Notes under the pieces: generated by a model | The model's input: only the letters and a program-made list of their open reading frames with translations | The model's database searches: none | Told to the model about the DNA's origin: nothing | Program-made: the position numbers and the translations under genes | Source: Rhodospirillales bacterium | GTDB taxonomy: Bacteria; Pseudomonadota; Alphaproteobacteria; JAJFIK01 | Assembly: GCA_021775005.1 (NCBI GenBank) | Contig: JAJFIK010000018.1 | Coordinates: 1-64,000, forward strand | Reading direction: 5' to 3' | Length of the DNA stretch: 64,000 nucleotides | Part shown: one piece after another, positions 45,751-54,451 of the stretch | Numbering within the stretch: the stretch's first letter is position 1 | Layout: the number at the start of each line of letters is the position of its first letter

Positions 45751-46626
45751 ATGGCAGGGCAAGTTGAAGCCTTCTTTCACGAAGGCACCAATTCGTTGAC
45801 CTATGTTCTTCATGACGGGCCCGGCACAGAAGCTGCCATTATCGATTCTGTGCTGGAATATGACCCGGTAACCGGCGGCGTTGGCACGGCTCATGCGGAT
45901 CGTGTCATTGCTATGGTGCGCGAAAACGACCTGTCTCTTCGTTATGTGCTTGAAACCCACATTCACGCGGACCATCTGACGGCCGCCAAGTATCTCTGCG
46001 ATCAGCTTGGCGGGGAAACTGGCATCGGCGCAAATTCCCCTGTTGTGCAGAAAGAATGGTCCGGCCGATTTAACCTTGACCTCGATGCGGTGCAGAAAAA
46101 GGCAGCGTTCACGCACATGCTTTCACAAGGGGATACGCTCATTCTCAACGGACGTCCTATCGGCGTCCTCTATACCCCTGGTCATACGCCATCCTGCATC
46201 ACCTATACCTATGATGATGGGGCTTTTGTCGGCGACACATTCTTTATGCCTGACTATGGCACCGCGCGATGTGATTTCCCCGGCGGTGATGGCGAAGTGC
46301 TCTACGGCTCTTTGCAGAAAATTCTCGGGCTCGGCGACGATACCAAAATTTATGTCTGTCATGACTACATGCCAGGAGGGCGAGAGCTTGAATGGGTCGC
46401 CAGTGCTGCTACGCAACGCTCTAACAATATCCACCTCGTCGCCAACACGTCCGCTGATGCCTTTGCGAAATTTCGCGCCGAGCGGGACAAAGGGTTATCC
46501 ACACCGAAACTCCTTTTGCCGGCTCTGCAGGTAAATATGCGCGGGGGCTCGCTGCCGGATGCGGAGGACAACGGCACGGTTTATCTGAAAACGCCGATTG
46601 CGGGCGCGCCGGAGAGCGTCAAGTAG
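45751..46626 (+). CDS. MBL-fold persulfide dioxygenase-like protein (ETHE1/Blh type)
   Basis: 291 residues. Metallo-beta-lactamase metal site: THIHADH (about 69-75), TPGHTP (about 146-151) with CITYTYDD, and VCHDYMPGGRELEW (about 205) as the third His. The Fe(II) persulfide dioxygenases oxidise glutathione persulfide to sulfite. GGAGG site upstream of the ATG. It is followed with a 1-bp overlap by the SulP gene, which is the usual exit for sulfite/sulfate. First gene of the right-hand half of the divergent module. Confidence 0.87.
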   Translation: MAGQVEAFFHEGTNSLTYVLHDGPGTEAAIIDSVLEYDPVTGGVGTAHADRVIAMVRENDLSLRYVLETHIHADHLTAAKYLCDQLGGETGIGANSPVVQKEWSGRFNLDLDAVQKKAAFTHMLSQGDTLILNGRPIGVLYTPGHTPSCITYTYDDGAFVGDTFFMPDYGTARCDFPGGDGEVLYGSLQKILGLGDDTKIYVCHDYMPGGRELEWVASAATQRSNNIHLVANTSADAFAKFRAERDKGLSTPKLLLPALQVNMRGGSLPDAEDNGTVYLKTPIAGAPESVK

Positions 46627-48353
46627 TGGCGCTGCCGGACAACTTCAAACACTATATGTCTGGCCTTATTGGTCAGGATGCGGTGGCAAGTATCGTCATT
46701 ACGATCCTGCTCATCCCGCAAAGCCTGGCCTATGCGCAACTCGCCAGCTTGCCGCCGGAAGTGGGCCTGATGGCCAGTATCCTGCCGCTGGTGGCCTATG
46801 CGCTGTTGGGGCGCAGTTCTGTTCTGGCCGTTGGACCCGTCGCCATCGTTGCGCTGATGACCGCCGCCGCCTTGCAAGGGGCGGGGATTGTGGACCCGAC
46901 GGCCAAAGTCGCGGCGGCCGGCGTGCTGGCCCTGATGATCGGCGGCATCTTGATTGCTGCTGGGCTGTTGCGTCTTGGCTTTCTTGCGAACTATCTCAGC
47001 CAGCCGGTAATTCATGGTTTTATTATCAGCTCGTCGATCATCATCCTCATCAGTCAGTTACGACACATGCTGGATGTCACATTGACGGCTCATGAACCGC
47101 TGTTTCAGTTCCTTGAGCTTGTGCAAAGCCTGGTGGCAAGCAATCCCACCACAGTGATACTTGGCCTTGCGACTTTTGCGATCTTGTTTGGTTTCCCAAA
47201 GGCCATGACGGCGAGCCTTCCAAAGTCAGCGCGAGAAACCACTATCGGGGATCTTCTCCCTCGTGTTGCGCCGCTTGTGGCCATCGCCGTGACCGCATTC
47301 GCCGCTGTCGTGCTTCCGGCCGTGCAGGTTCCCTTGACCGGGGAAGTTTCTACCGCGCTTCCAGACCTCACCGCGATCACCCAAGGGCTTGGGGCAGCCG
47401 AGCTCCTTTGGCCCAGCGCCCTTCTGATCGCCCTTATCGCCTTTACAGAAAGCCTTGCCGTGGCGCGTTCATTCGCTGCCCGCAAGAAAGAAAAGATCGA
47501 GGCCAATCGCGAACTCATTGCGATTGGCGCTGCGAATGCAGCGGCGGCATTGTCAGGCGGGATGCCGGTAGCAGGTGGTTTCGCACGCACCGCTGTCAGT
47601 TTTGCCGCTGGTGCCGCCACCCGTGCGGCAGGGGCCATGACAGCAGGGCTCATTGCCCTCTCCCTTGTCTTCTTCACCGGGCTCTATGCCTACATCCCCA
47701 AGGTCACTCTGGCGGTGATTATTATCTTCTCCATTTCCAAGATGATCCGCTTTGGCGAGATTTTGCCCATCTGGCGCTATTCCCCCCTCGATGCCGGTGT
47801 TTACGCCCTTACTGCAGGCGGCGTATTCTTATTGGGTGTCGAAATGGGATTGTTGATGGGTGTTGTTCTTTCCATCATCATTTTCATTGCTCGCGCAGGA
47901 CGACCCCACATTGCGCAAGTGGGCCGCATCGCCGGGTCTGAGCATTTTCGTAATGTCAGGCGCCACAGCGTTCTCACGCACAATCATCTGTTGATGGTGC
48001 GAGTGGATGAAAGTCTCTACTTCGCCAATGCGCTCTTTCTTGAGAATGATCTTATGACGCGCGTTCAGGATCATGACGGCCTGACAGACGTCGTGTTGCT
48101 CGCCAGTGCGGTGAACAAGATCGACTGGAGCGCCATGGAAACTTTGGAGCGCATCAATGGTGACTTGAAAGCGCGCGGCATTCGTTTTCACTTGGCCGAG
48201 GTCAAAGGCCCGGTGATGGATCGCATTGAGCGCTCTGATCTTCTGGCGCACCTCACCGGTGAAATATTTCTCAGCGCATCTGTTGCAGAGAGCACCTTGG
48301 GTGCCAACGGGCGCGGGGCAAAATCTCAAATGGTGGATGGGGCAGGAATTTAG
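46626..48353 (+). CDS. SulP-family inorganic anion (sulfate/sulfite) transporter
   Basis: 575 residues from GTG at 46626, which overlaps the dioxygenase stop by 1 bp. Multi-pass membrane domain with PQSLAYAQLASLPPEVGL (family N-terminal motif) and GRSSVLAVGPVAIVAL, then a C-terminal STAS domain from about 440 (HSVLTHNHLLMVRVDESLYFANALFLENDLM... and NKIDWSAMETLERI). In BigR-type operons this transporter removes the sulfite made by persulfide dioxygenase. The direction of transport is inferred. Confidence 0.88.
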   Translation: MALPDNFKHYMSGLIGQDAVASIVITILLIPQSLAYAQLASLPPEVGLMASILPLVAYALLGRSSVLAVGPVAIVALMTAAALQGAGIVDPTAKVAAAGVLALMIGGILIAAGLLRLGFLANYLSQPVIHGFIISSSIIILISQLRHMLDVTLTAHEPLFQFLELVQSLVASNPTTVILGLATFAILFGFPKAMTASLPKSARETTIGDLLPRVAPLVAIAVTAFAAVVLPAVQVPLTGEVSTALPDLTAITQGLGAAELLWPSALLIALIAFTESLAVARSFAARKKEKIEANRELIAIGAANAAAALSGGMPVAGGFARTAVSFAAGAATRAAGAMTAGLIALSLVFFTGLYAYIPKVTLAVIIIFSISKMIRFGEILPIWRYSPLDAGVYALTAGGVFLLGVEMGLLMGVVLSIIIFIARAGRPHIAQVGRIAGSEHFRNVRRHSVLTHNHLLMVRVDESLYFANALFLENDLMTRVQDHDGLTDVVLLASAVNKIDWSAMETLERINGDLKARGIRFHLAEVKGPVMDRIERSDLLAHLTGEIFLSASVAESTLGANGRGAKSQMVDGAGI

Positions 48354-48877
48354 TCGCCCACACGGCGGATAGGTTTGGACCCATCCCAGGTATCCGCCAC
48401 CTCACGAATATGCTTGAAGAAGCCGCCTTTGGGACCGCTGACATCGGAAAGTTCCACCACAGTGCCGGGGTGGCTTTCGGTTTCGAAATAAACGAAACGT
48501 CCGCTCTCACCGATTTCGCCTTCCTGGCCGACGCGAAATCCTTGCGCCAGGAGCCGGTCATAGTCTTCTTGATAGTTCAAAGTCCAATACGCCACATGCT
48601 GCAAGCCCTCGTGGCCGGCGTTTAAGAAATCCATATACATGGACGGCGCAGCATTGCGCTGTTGGATCAGCTCAATTTGCAGGTCTCCAGAATTGCCCAG
48701 GGCGATGGAGAGCTCTGCATCAGATGGCTTTCCGCCATAAGTGAAGTTTTCGACTGGCACCTTGTCGATATAGTAAAACGGCCCAACACCCAGCACTTCG
48801 GTCCAGTGTTTCAGCGCAGCGTTGATATCGCGCACCACATAGCCGTTTTGACGTATCTTGCCGAAATATCGACTCAT
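48350..48877 (-). CDS. VOC (glyoxalase/bleomycin resistance) family protein
   Basis: 175 residues. Vicinal-oxygen-chelate fold: N-terminal QNGYVVRDINAALKHWTEVLG with the paired motif, and C-terminal GLQHVAYWTLNYQEDYDRLLAQGF and FETESHPGTVVELSDVSG (Glu metal ligand). It could be a lyase, epimerase or dioxygenase; nothing more specific is visible. It follows the CMD-family gene with a 4-bp ATGA overlap, so the two act together in an unidentified catabolic step. Convergent with SulP. Confidence 0.82.
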   Translation of the reverse strand: MSRYFGKIRQNGYVVRDINAALKHWTEVLGVGPFYYIDKVPVENFTYGGKPSDAELSIALGNSGDLQIELIQQRNAAPSMYMDFLNAGHEGLQHVAYWTLNYQEDYDRLLAQGFRVGQEGEIGESGRFVYFETESHPGTVVELSDVSGPKGGFFKHIREVADTWDGSKPIRRVGD

Positions 48878-49437
48878 GATCGTTTGTCGTCTTGAATTGA
48901 ATCGATCACCTTCATGCCAGCGGGCGGATCGATGTCTGTTTCCGTCGCTTCGGTCAGGCGCGCGGCCATCATGTAAAATCCGATAGTGAAAATGATCTCG
49001 ACAATCTCCCGGTCAGAGAAATGCGCATGTACCGCCTTGAAGATGGCGTCGGGAACGCGCACGTTTTCGGTCACTTCACGTGAGAAGGCGAGTAGCGCCT
49101 GTTCCGCCGTATTGAACGCGTCGCTGTTGATATCCCCATTGGCGATGGCATCAATTTGCGCGCGCGGCACGCCAACACCAATGGCAATGGGGTCGTGTTG
49201 ATTCCATTCGTATGCGCCGCCCTCCAACTGCGCCACTTGCAGGATAAGGAGCTCCCGCTCTTTGGCCCCAAGCTCTTGTTTGGACAGGATCGCACCGCCG
49301 AGTTTTACTACCGGCTTCACCAGGGTTTCCGCATGGGCCATCATACGAAATATGTTGATGGCATTGGGCATGGACTCCAGCACGCGCTTGGCGTCGCCGG
49401 TGGCTTGGGCGGGATCAATAAGGGGCAGACGGGCCAT
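48874..49437 (-). CDS. Carboxymuconolactone decarboxylase (CMD) family protein
   Basis: 187 residues, all-helical AhpD-like fold. Conserved region LSKQELGAKERELLILQVAQLEGGAYEWNQHDPIAIGVGV, where Glu-Tyr-Glu-Trp and His are kept but the CxxC pair of AhpD is missing, and FSDREIVEIIFTIGFYMMAARL at the C-terminal half. Without CxxC a peroxidase role is unlikely; it is more like the gamma-CMD/hydrolytic subgroup. Upstream partner of the VOC gene (ATGA overlap). Confidence 0.82.
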   Translation of the reverse strand: MARLPLIDPAQATGDAKRVLESMPNAINIFRMMAHAETLVKPVVKLGGAILSKQELGAKERELLILQVAQLEGGAYEWNQHDPIAIGVGVPRAQIDAIANGDINSDAFNTAEQALLAFSREVTENVRVPDAIFKAVHAHFSDREIVEIIFTIGFYMMAARLTEATETDIDPPAGMKVIDSIQDDKRS

Positions 49438-49539
49438 GGGGCATCCTTTGTTTGTTTGGATGTCATCTTAAACCGAGGCACCCCGTGACAGGCAAGGACC
49501 ATTGAGCTAGCGTCACCTTGCAATTGAAGCCCCCTTCGA

Positions 49540-50961
49540 ATGAGCCCCATGCGCCTTTTTGATTCTCAGATCCAGGACAATAGCTTGCCCACCCGTTCGG
49601 GTGAAGAAACCTCCGCCTTTGATCAGATTTTCTCCATTGGTGAGTTGCGCGGCCAAATGGAAGCCATTTGGTTTTGGACCCGTGACAACATCCTCAAGAT
49701 CGGCGTTCTAATCGAGTTCGGGCTTATTTTCGGCGCCTTTGCGGTGGCGGGATTGGTGGCTCCGCTGGTGCGGACGCAAATCACCAGGCATCTCACGCCG
49801 CGCGCGCCAGAGGGGCTGGCACGGCGCGCCTGCCATGCTCTTGGGCTTATCGCCGGGCCGATCATGTTCTTCGTCATGCTGAATGTGGCGTCCTTGGGGA
49901 TGCAGATCGCGGCGCAATCGCGCAGCTGGCTGGAAGCCGCCATCAGCCTTGCTCTGGCATGGATTGTTATCCGCCTGGTGACGCTGGTCATTCGCTCGCG
50001 CTTTTGGAGCCAGGTGGCGTTCTATATCGTCTGGCCCCTTACCGCGCTCGACATTTTTGGCGTACTGGACGACATCGTTTTTTATCTTGAGGCCGCTGCC
50101 ATCCCCCTTGGGGTCGACGCGTCCGGCGAGGTGCGAGACCTCTCCGCCCTTGATGTCATTCGCGGCTTTATGGCCTTTGCCGCGTTCTTCTGGCTCGCCA
50201 ATGTCATGGCGGGATTTTTGGCCAAGCGCGTCTACGAGATTGAAGATCTGACGCCTTCGCTTCGCGCGCTTATAGTCAAAATTCTCAACGTGTTGCTGCC
50301 GGTGCTGGCGTTTTTCTTTGCGCTGCAGCTTATCGGGGTGAATATCGCCGCCCTTGCCGTTTTCTCCGGCGCTGTCGGTTTGGGCTTGGGATTGGGGCTG
50401 CAAAAGAGTGTTTCAAATCTCCTTTCCGGCTTCACGCTCATTGCTGACAAATCCATCAAGCCCGGTGATGTGGTTGGTGTGGGGGATACATTTGGCTGGG
50501 TCACATCTCTTGGCGCACGGTATGTATCAATTCGCACTCGCGATGGTACCGAGCACCTGGTGCCCAATGATAAGTTTATTGAACAGGGCGTGGTCAACTG
50601 GTCTCACGCTGACAAGATCGTGCGCCTTCACGCCCCCATCGGGGTCGCTTATGGCACCGAGGATTTGCGGATGGTTCAGAAACTCTGCATGGAATCGGTC
50701 GCAAGCGTGGATCGAGTGCTCGATTTCCCCAAACCGGTTTGTAACCTGATGGAGTTCGATGACAGCTCCATCAATTTCGATCTGCGCTTCTGGATCAAGG
50801 ACCCTGAAAACGGTCTTTCCAACGTACGCAGCGAAGTATTCCTCAACGTGATGGACGCGTTTAAGGCCAATGGTATCGCCATTCCGTTCCCCCAACGGGA
50901 TTTGCATCTCAAATCTGTTTCAGAAGATGCTGCGGCTAAACTGTCTGACTTGAATGACTAG
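49540..50961 (+). CDS. Small-conductance mechanosensitive channel (MscS family)
   Basis: 473 residues with about five N-terminal hydrophobic segments. The pore helix and beta-domain signature is GAVGLGLGLGLQKSVSNLLSG followed by SIKPGDVVGVGDTFGWV, RYVSIRTRDGTEHLVPND and WSH, as in MscS. The C-terminal domain (LHAPIGVAYGTE, RSEVFLNVMDAFKANGIAIPFPQRDLH) ends as the family does. It opens under membrane tension to release solutes during hypo-osmotic shock. Its stop overlaps that of the convergent transsulfuration gene. Confidence 0.9.
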   Translation: MSPMRLFDSQIQDNSLPTRSGEETSAFDQIFSIGELRGQMEAIWFWTRDNILKIGVLIEFGLIFGAFAVAGLVAPLVRTQITRHLTPRAPEGLARRACHALGLIAGPIMFFVMLNVASLGMQIAAQSRSWLEAAISLALAWIVIRLVTLVIRSRFWSQVAFYIVWPLTALDIFGVLDDIVFYLEAAAIPLGVDASGEVRDLSALDVIRGFMAFAAFFWLANVMAGFLAKRVYEIEDLTPSLRALIVKILNVLLPVLAFFFALQLIGVNIAALAVFSGAVGLGLGLGLQKSVSNLLSGFTLIADKSIKPGDVVGVGDTFGWVTSLGARYVSIRTRDGTEHLVPNDKFIEQGVVNWSHADKIVRLHAPIGVAYGTEDLRMVQKLCMESVASVDRVLDFPKPVCNLMEFDDSSINFDLRFWIKDPENGLSNVRSEVFLNVMDAFKANGIAIPFPQRDLHLKSVSEDAAAKLSDLND

Positions 50962-52124
50962 GCTAGCGCCTGTTCCAGATCAGCGATCAGATCATCGCCA
51001 TCCTCAACCCCGACTGAAAGCCGCACCAAGCCATCATCAATGCCCAGTTCTGCGCGTCGCTCTGGCGGGATTGAGGCATGGGTCATGATCGCAGGATGCT
51101 CAATAAGGCTTTCCACACCGCCCAAGGATTCTGCTAGCGCGAAAATACGCACGCGCTCCAGCAATGTGCGCGCAGGTGTCAGGCCGTCTTTCAGAACCGC
51201 TGTCACCATGCCGCCAAAGCCCTGCATCTGCCGTTTGGCGAGATCGTGTTGCGGGTGGCTTTCAAGGCCGGGGTAGTAAACTTTGGCAATCTTGGGGTGC
51301 GCTTCAAGATAGGTCGCCACGCGCGCCCCGTTTTCGCAGTGGCGTTCCATGCGTAATGCGAGGGTTTTGAGCCCCCGCATGGCGAGGAAGGAATCAAACG
51401 GGCTCTGAATGGCGCCGACAGAATTTTGCAGAAACTGAATGCGGTTGGCAATTTCCGCATTTGGTCCAACCACAGCAATACCGCCGATCATATCGGAATG
51501 GCCGTTGAGATATTTCGTCGCCGAGTGAATGACGATATCCGCGCCATCATCAATAGGGCGCTGAATGTAGGGCGAGCAAAACGTGTTATCCACCACCATC
51601 AAAATGCCGCGCGCCTTGGCGATTTTGGCAATGGCGGCAATATCAACCAGTTTTAGCAGCGGATTGGTGGGCGATTCCACCCAGACCATCTTTGTGTTGG
51701 GTTTGATGGCGGCTTCAAAGTGAGCCGGGTCGTGCAAATCAACGTATGAAAACTCCAACCCCGCTGAAGCGCGGCGCACCTTCTCAAACAAGCGATAGGT
51801 GCCGCCATAGAGATCATCCATAGCGACGACGTGGCTGCCTGCATCAATGAGCTCAAGCACAGTTGATGTGGCGGCCATGCCTGAAGCAAAAGCAAATCCA
51901 CGCGAACCGTTTTCAAGATCCGCAATGCACGCCTCATAGGCTTGGCGCGTAGGATTGTGGCCCCGTGCATAGACATAGCCTTTATGATCACCGGGGCTGG
52001 CCTGCGCATAGGTCGAGGTCGCGTAGATCGGTGTGATCACAGCGCCGGTCAGCGCATCAGGTTTTTGGCCTGCATGAATAGCACGAGTGGCGAAAGCGTC
52101 GCGATTGCGTTTGGCGTCGCTCAT
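50958..52124 (-). CDS. Cystathionine gamma-lyase / gamma-synthase (Cys/Met metabolism PLP enzyme)
   Basis: 388 residues. PLP-binding Lys in SATKYLNGHSDMIGG (about 200), N-terminal TRAIHAGQKPDALTGAV, and C-terminal SLGGVESLIEHPA (specificity loop). It cleaves cystathionine to cysteine (lyase), or condenses O-acyl-homoserine with cysteine (synthase); sequence alone does not separate these. It lies 3 bp after the cystathionine beta-synthase-like gene, which favours the lyase role in reverse transsulfuration (homocysteine to cysteine). Confidence 0.87.
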   Translation of the reverse strand: MSDAKRNRDAFATRAIHAGQKPDALTGAVITPIYATSTYAQASPGDHKGYVYARGHNPTRQAYEACIADLENGSRGFAFASGMAATSTVLELIDAGSHVVAMDDLYGGTYRLFEKVRRASAGLEFSYVDLHDPAHFEAAIKPNTKMVWVESPTNPLLKLVDIAAIAKIAKARGILMVVDNTFCSPYIQRPIDDGADIVIHSATKYLNGHSDMIGGIAVVGPNAEIANRIQFLQNSVGAIQSPFDSFLAMRGLKTLALRMERHCENGARVATYLEAHPKIAKVYYPGLESHPQHDLAKRQMQGFGGMVTAVLKDGLTPARTLLERVRIFALAESLGGVESLIEHPAIMTHASIPPERRAELGIDDGLVRLSVGVEDGDDLIADLEQALA

Positions 52125-52127
52125 GGA

Positions 52128-53528
52128 TCAGGATTCCTTCATCTGACGGCGCAAAGTGTTCAAAAGATCGATGCGCGTAATAAGCCCTTGAAACTTGTCA
52201 TCCAATGTGACGATGGCCACCAAACCCTTGTCGAATAAAGGAATGAGCTTGCCAATGGACTGCTTGGCATCAATGGTCTCAAGGCGCGCGGTCATCGCTG
52301 TACTTACGGGCTCACGGAATTTTTCTTCGTGGCCAATGACAGTGTAAAGCAGGTCTTCTTCGTCGAGCAGGCCCACCACTTTGCCGTCAGCATCAATCAC
52401 CGGAAGCTGGCTGATGTCGTAAAGCTTCATACGGCCATAGGCGATCAGCAAGGTATCGGTTGGCGCGGCGGTTACGGTGGCGCGGTCTTCATGCAAACGC
52501 CCAATCAAATCACGCAGATCACCGTATTGTTTTTTCTTGATATAGCCGCGATCCATCATCCAATAATCATTGAACATCTTGGAAAGATATTTGTTGCCGC
52601 TATCGCATACAAAGGTGACAACGCGCTTTGGCTCGGTTTGTTCACGGCAATATTGCAGCGCCGCGTGGATCAACGTGCCGGATGATGACCCGCAAAGTAT
52701 GCCTTCCTTCGCCAATACATCGCGCGCGGTGAGAAATGATTGCTCGTCGGTGACCGTGAAAGCACTTTTGACTCTTGTAAGATCACAAACGTCGGGCAAA
52801 AAATCTTCGCCAATGCCTTCCACTTCCCAACTGCCCACATCGTTGGAAAGTTTACCGGTAGTGATGTAGTCCGCAAGGATTGAGCCGGTGGGGTCGGCAA
52901 GGACCATTTCTGTGTCAGGGCTGACTTTCTGGAAGAAGTGGGTGAGGCCCGCACTGGTGCCGCCAGAGCCGACGCCGCACACAACTGCGTCAACGTCATG
53001 GTCCATTTGCTCCCCGATTTCCGGTCCGGTCCATGTCTCATGAGCAAGAGGGTTGGCTTCATTACCGAATTGGTTGACGTAAAAGCCGCCAGTTTCATCG
53101 GCGATGGCTTGAGCAACTTCTTGGTAATAGTCCGGATGCCCCTTCGCCACATCTGATCGGGTCAGCCTTACCTCGGCTCCCAAGGCGCGCAGGTGAAAAA
53201 TTTTCTCTTGCGCCATTTTGTCAGGCACCACGATGATCAGCTTATAGCCCTTCTGCGCCGCCACCAGCGCCAAGCCCAAACCTGTGTTACCAGCGGTTGC
53301 TTCAATGATAGTGTCACCCGGTGAAAGCTTGCCTGCTTTTTCCGCCTCCTCAATCATCACAACACCGATGCGATCTTTGATCGATCCGCCGGGGTTTTGA
53401 TTTTCAAGCTTGAGGAAAAGTCGGCAAGGCCCTGTATCCATATGGGTGACTTCGAGCATGGGCGTTGAGCCGATGGCATCGAGCACATTGGCAAAGACCG
53501 GGGCGGGCGGCGTTTGAACGGCGGCCAT
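52128..53528 (-). CDS. Cystathionine beta-synthase with C-terminal CBS domain pair
   Basis: 466 residues. The PLP fold has NQNPGGSIKDRIG with the Schiff-base Lys (about 45), ATAGNTGLGLALVAA and GVGSGGTSAGL. After the catalytic part, a pair of CBS motifs from about 335 (for example AAPTDTLLIAYGRMKLYDISQLPVI and VSTAMTARLETIDAKQSIGKL) forms a regulatory Bateman module. It makes cystathionine from serine and homocysteine, and can release H2S from cysteine. It is the first gene of the pair. Confidence 0.88.
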   Translation of the reverse strand: MAAVQTPPAPVFANVLDAIGSTPMLEVTHMDTGPCRLFLKLENQNPGGSIKDRIGVVMIEEAEKAGKLSPGDTIIEATAGNTGLGLALVAAQKGYKLIIVVPDKMAQEKIFHLRALGAEVRLTRSDVAKGHPDYYQEVAQAIADETGGFYVNQFGNEANPLAHETWTGPEIGEQMDHDVDAVVCGVGSGGTSAGLTHFFQKVSPDTEMVLADPTGSILADYITTGKLSNDVGSWEVEGIGEDFLPDVCDLTRVKSAFTVTDEQSFLTARDVLAKEGILCGSSSGTLIHAALQYCREQTEPKRVVTFVCDSGNKYLSKMFNDYWMMDRGYIKKKQYGDLRDLIGRLHEDRATVTAAPTDTLLIAYGRMKLYDISQLPVIDADGKVVGLLDEEDLLYTVIGHEEKFREPVSTAMTARLETIDAKQSIGKLIPLFDKGLVAIVTLDDKFQGLITRIDLLNTLRRQMKES

Positions 53529-53647
53529 GTGAGAACTCCCTGAAATGAGGTATCAGCTGGGTGGTAATTTTGGCCGGAGACTAATGCGACTACGCCCAAT
53601 ACGGAAGGGGCGCAGCGTCGCAGGAACCTTGGCGTTTTGACGAAATG

Positions 53648-53875
53648 TCAGCTTGCATCCAGCAGTAATTCAATATCTCTGAGCGATAAGACCGAGGTAA
53701 TCTCGTCCGCGGTCAGGGCCCGATTGAGCGTGGTTTCCAACGCAATCATCAGCCGGGCATGGGCAAGGCTATCCCAGGGCTCAAAGCTGCCAATGGCAGC
53801 ATCCGCTGGAATCTCCTCGGGCGCATAGGAGACCGCTTCCGCAAGCACGCCCCGGGCTCTGTCAGGCGTGCTCAT
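53648..53875 (-). CDS. Acyl/peptidyl carrier protein
   Basis: 75 residues. Phosphopantetheine attachment Ser in the DSL of FEPWDSLAHARLMIALE, flanked by helices (TALNRALTADEITSVLSLRDIELLLDAS). The ATG at 53875 overlaps the GNAT stop (ATGA), which fixes the start; an upstream ATG at 53905 is not needed. A discrete carrier with an adjacent adenylating ligase and acyltransferase would hold an activated acyl or amino acid group. Last gene of the three-gene unit. Confidence 0.83.
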   Translation of the reverse strand: MSTPDRARGVLAEAVSYAPEEIPADAAIGSFEPWDSLAHARLMIALETTLNRALTADEITSVLSLRDIELLLDAS

Positions 53876-54450
53876 TTTGCGGTTCCTTTTTTGCGCGCGA
53901 TCCATTCCTCCCGTAGCAATCCGAAATAGACCTGGTCGACGCGCTTACCGCCTGGCTCCAGAATTTGTGCGCGCAAGACGCCTTCTTTGGTAAAGCCCAG
54001 GGCCTGGTAGTTGAAGATGGCGGAGAAATTTCGCGCCAGGGGGCGCCCGAGCACCTTGTCCATGCCAAGGCTGAAGAACAAAAAGTCCAGCAGCGCCACA
54101 CGGGTTTCCTGCACCACTTTCTTGCCCCAGTAGTCGCGATTGCTAATCACAACATGAGACATGGCGGTCTTGTTATCGAGCTCTACATTGACCCAGTAAT
54201 AGCCGATGTCCACGCCGCTCTGCTTTGTCGCAATGGCCAGATGGTAGCTATTGCGATTATCAAACGTCTGCACATAGCGTTTGAACTGCGCCACGGTTGG
54301 ATTGGGCGGCACGTTGAGCCCAATCTTTCCCGGCAGCTCCGGGTCACGCACCCAAGACATATAGCTTTCGTCAACGTCATCCGGCACGACCGAGCGCATG
54401 GTGAAACGCTCTGACTCTATACGTGCAGGGCGGCCCTCAGCTTTTTTCAT
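53872..54450 (-). CDS. GNAT-family acetyltransferase (RimJ/RimL-like)
   Basis: 192 residues. It begins ARIESERFTMRSVVPDDVDESY and has an extended beta fold with GYYWVNVELDN and VISNRDYWGKKVVQETRVALLDFLFFSLGMDKVLG, which covers the acyl-CoA-binding loop (the usual QRGIG-like motif is altered to YWGKKVVQ). The C-terminal YQALGFTKEGVLRAQI is the family end. It probably transfers an acyl group held on the neighbouring carrier, or from CoA. Middle gene of the ligase-GNAT-ACP unit, 2 bp after the ligase and overlapping the ACP gene by ATGA. Confidence 0.8.
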   Translation of the reverse strand: MKKAEGRPARIESERFTMRSVVPDDVDESYMSWVRDPELPGKIGLNVPPNPTVAQFKRYVQTFDNRNSYHLAIATKQSGVDIGYYWVNVELDNKTAMSHVVISNRDYWGKKVVQETRVALLDFLFFSLGMDKVLGRPLARNFSAIFNYQALGFTKEGVLRAQILEPGGKRVDQVYFGLLREEWIARKKGTAK

Positions 54451-54451
54451 T

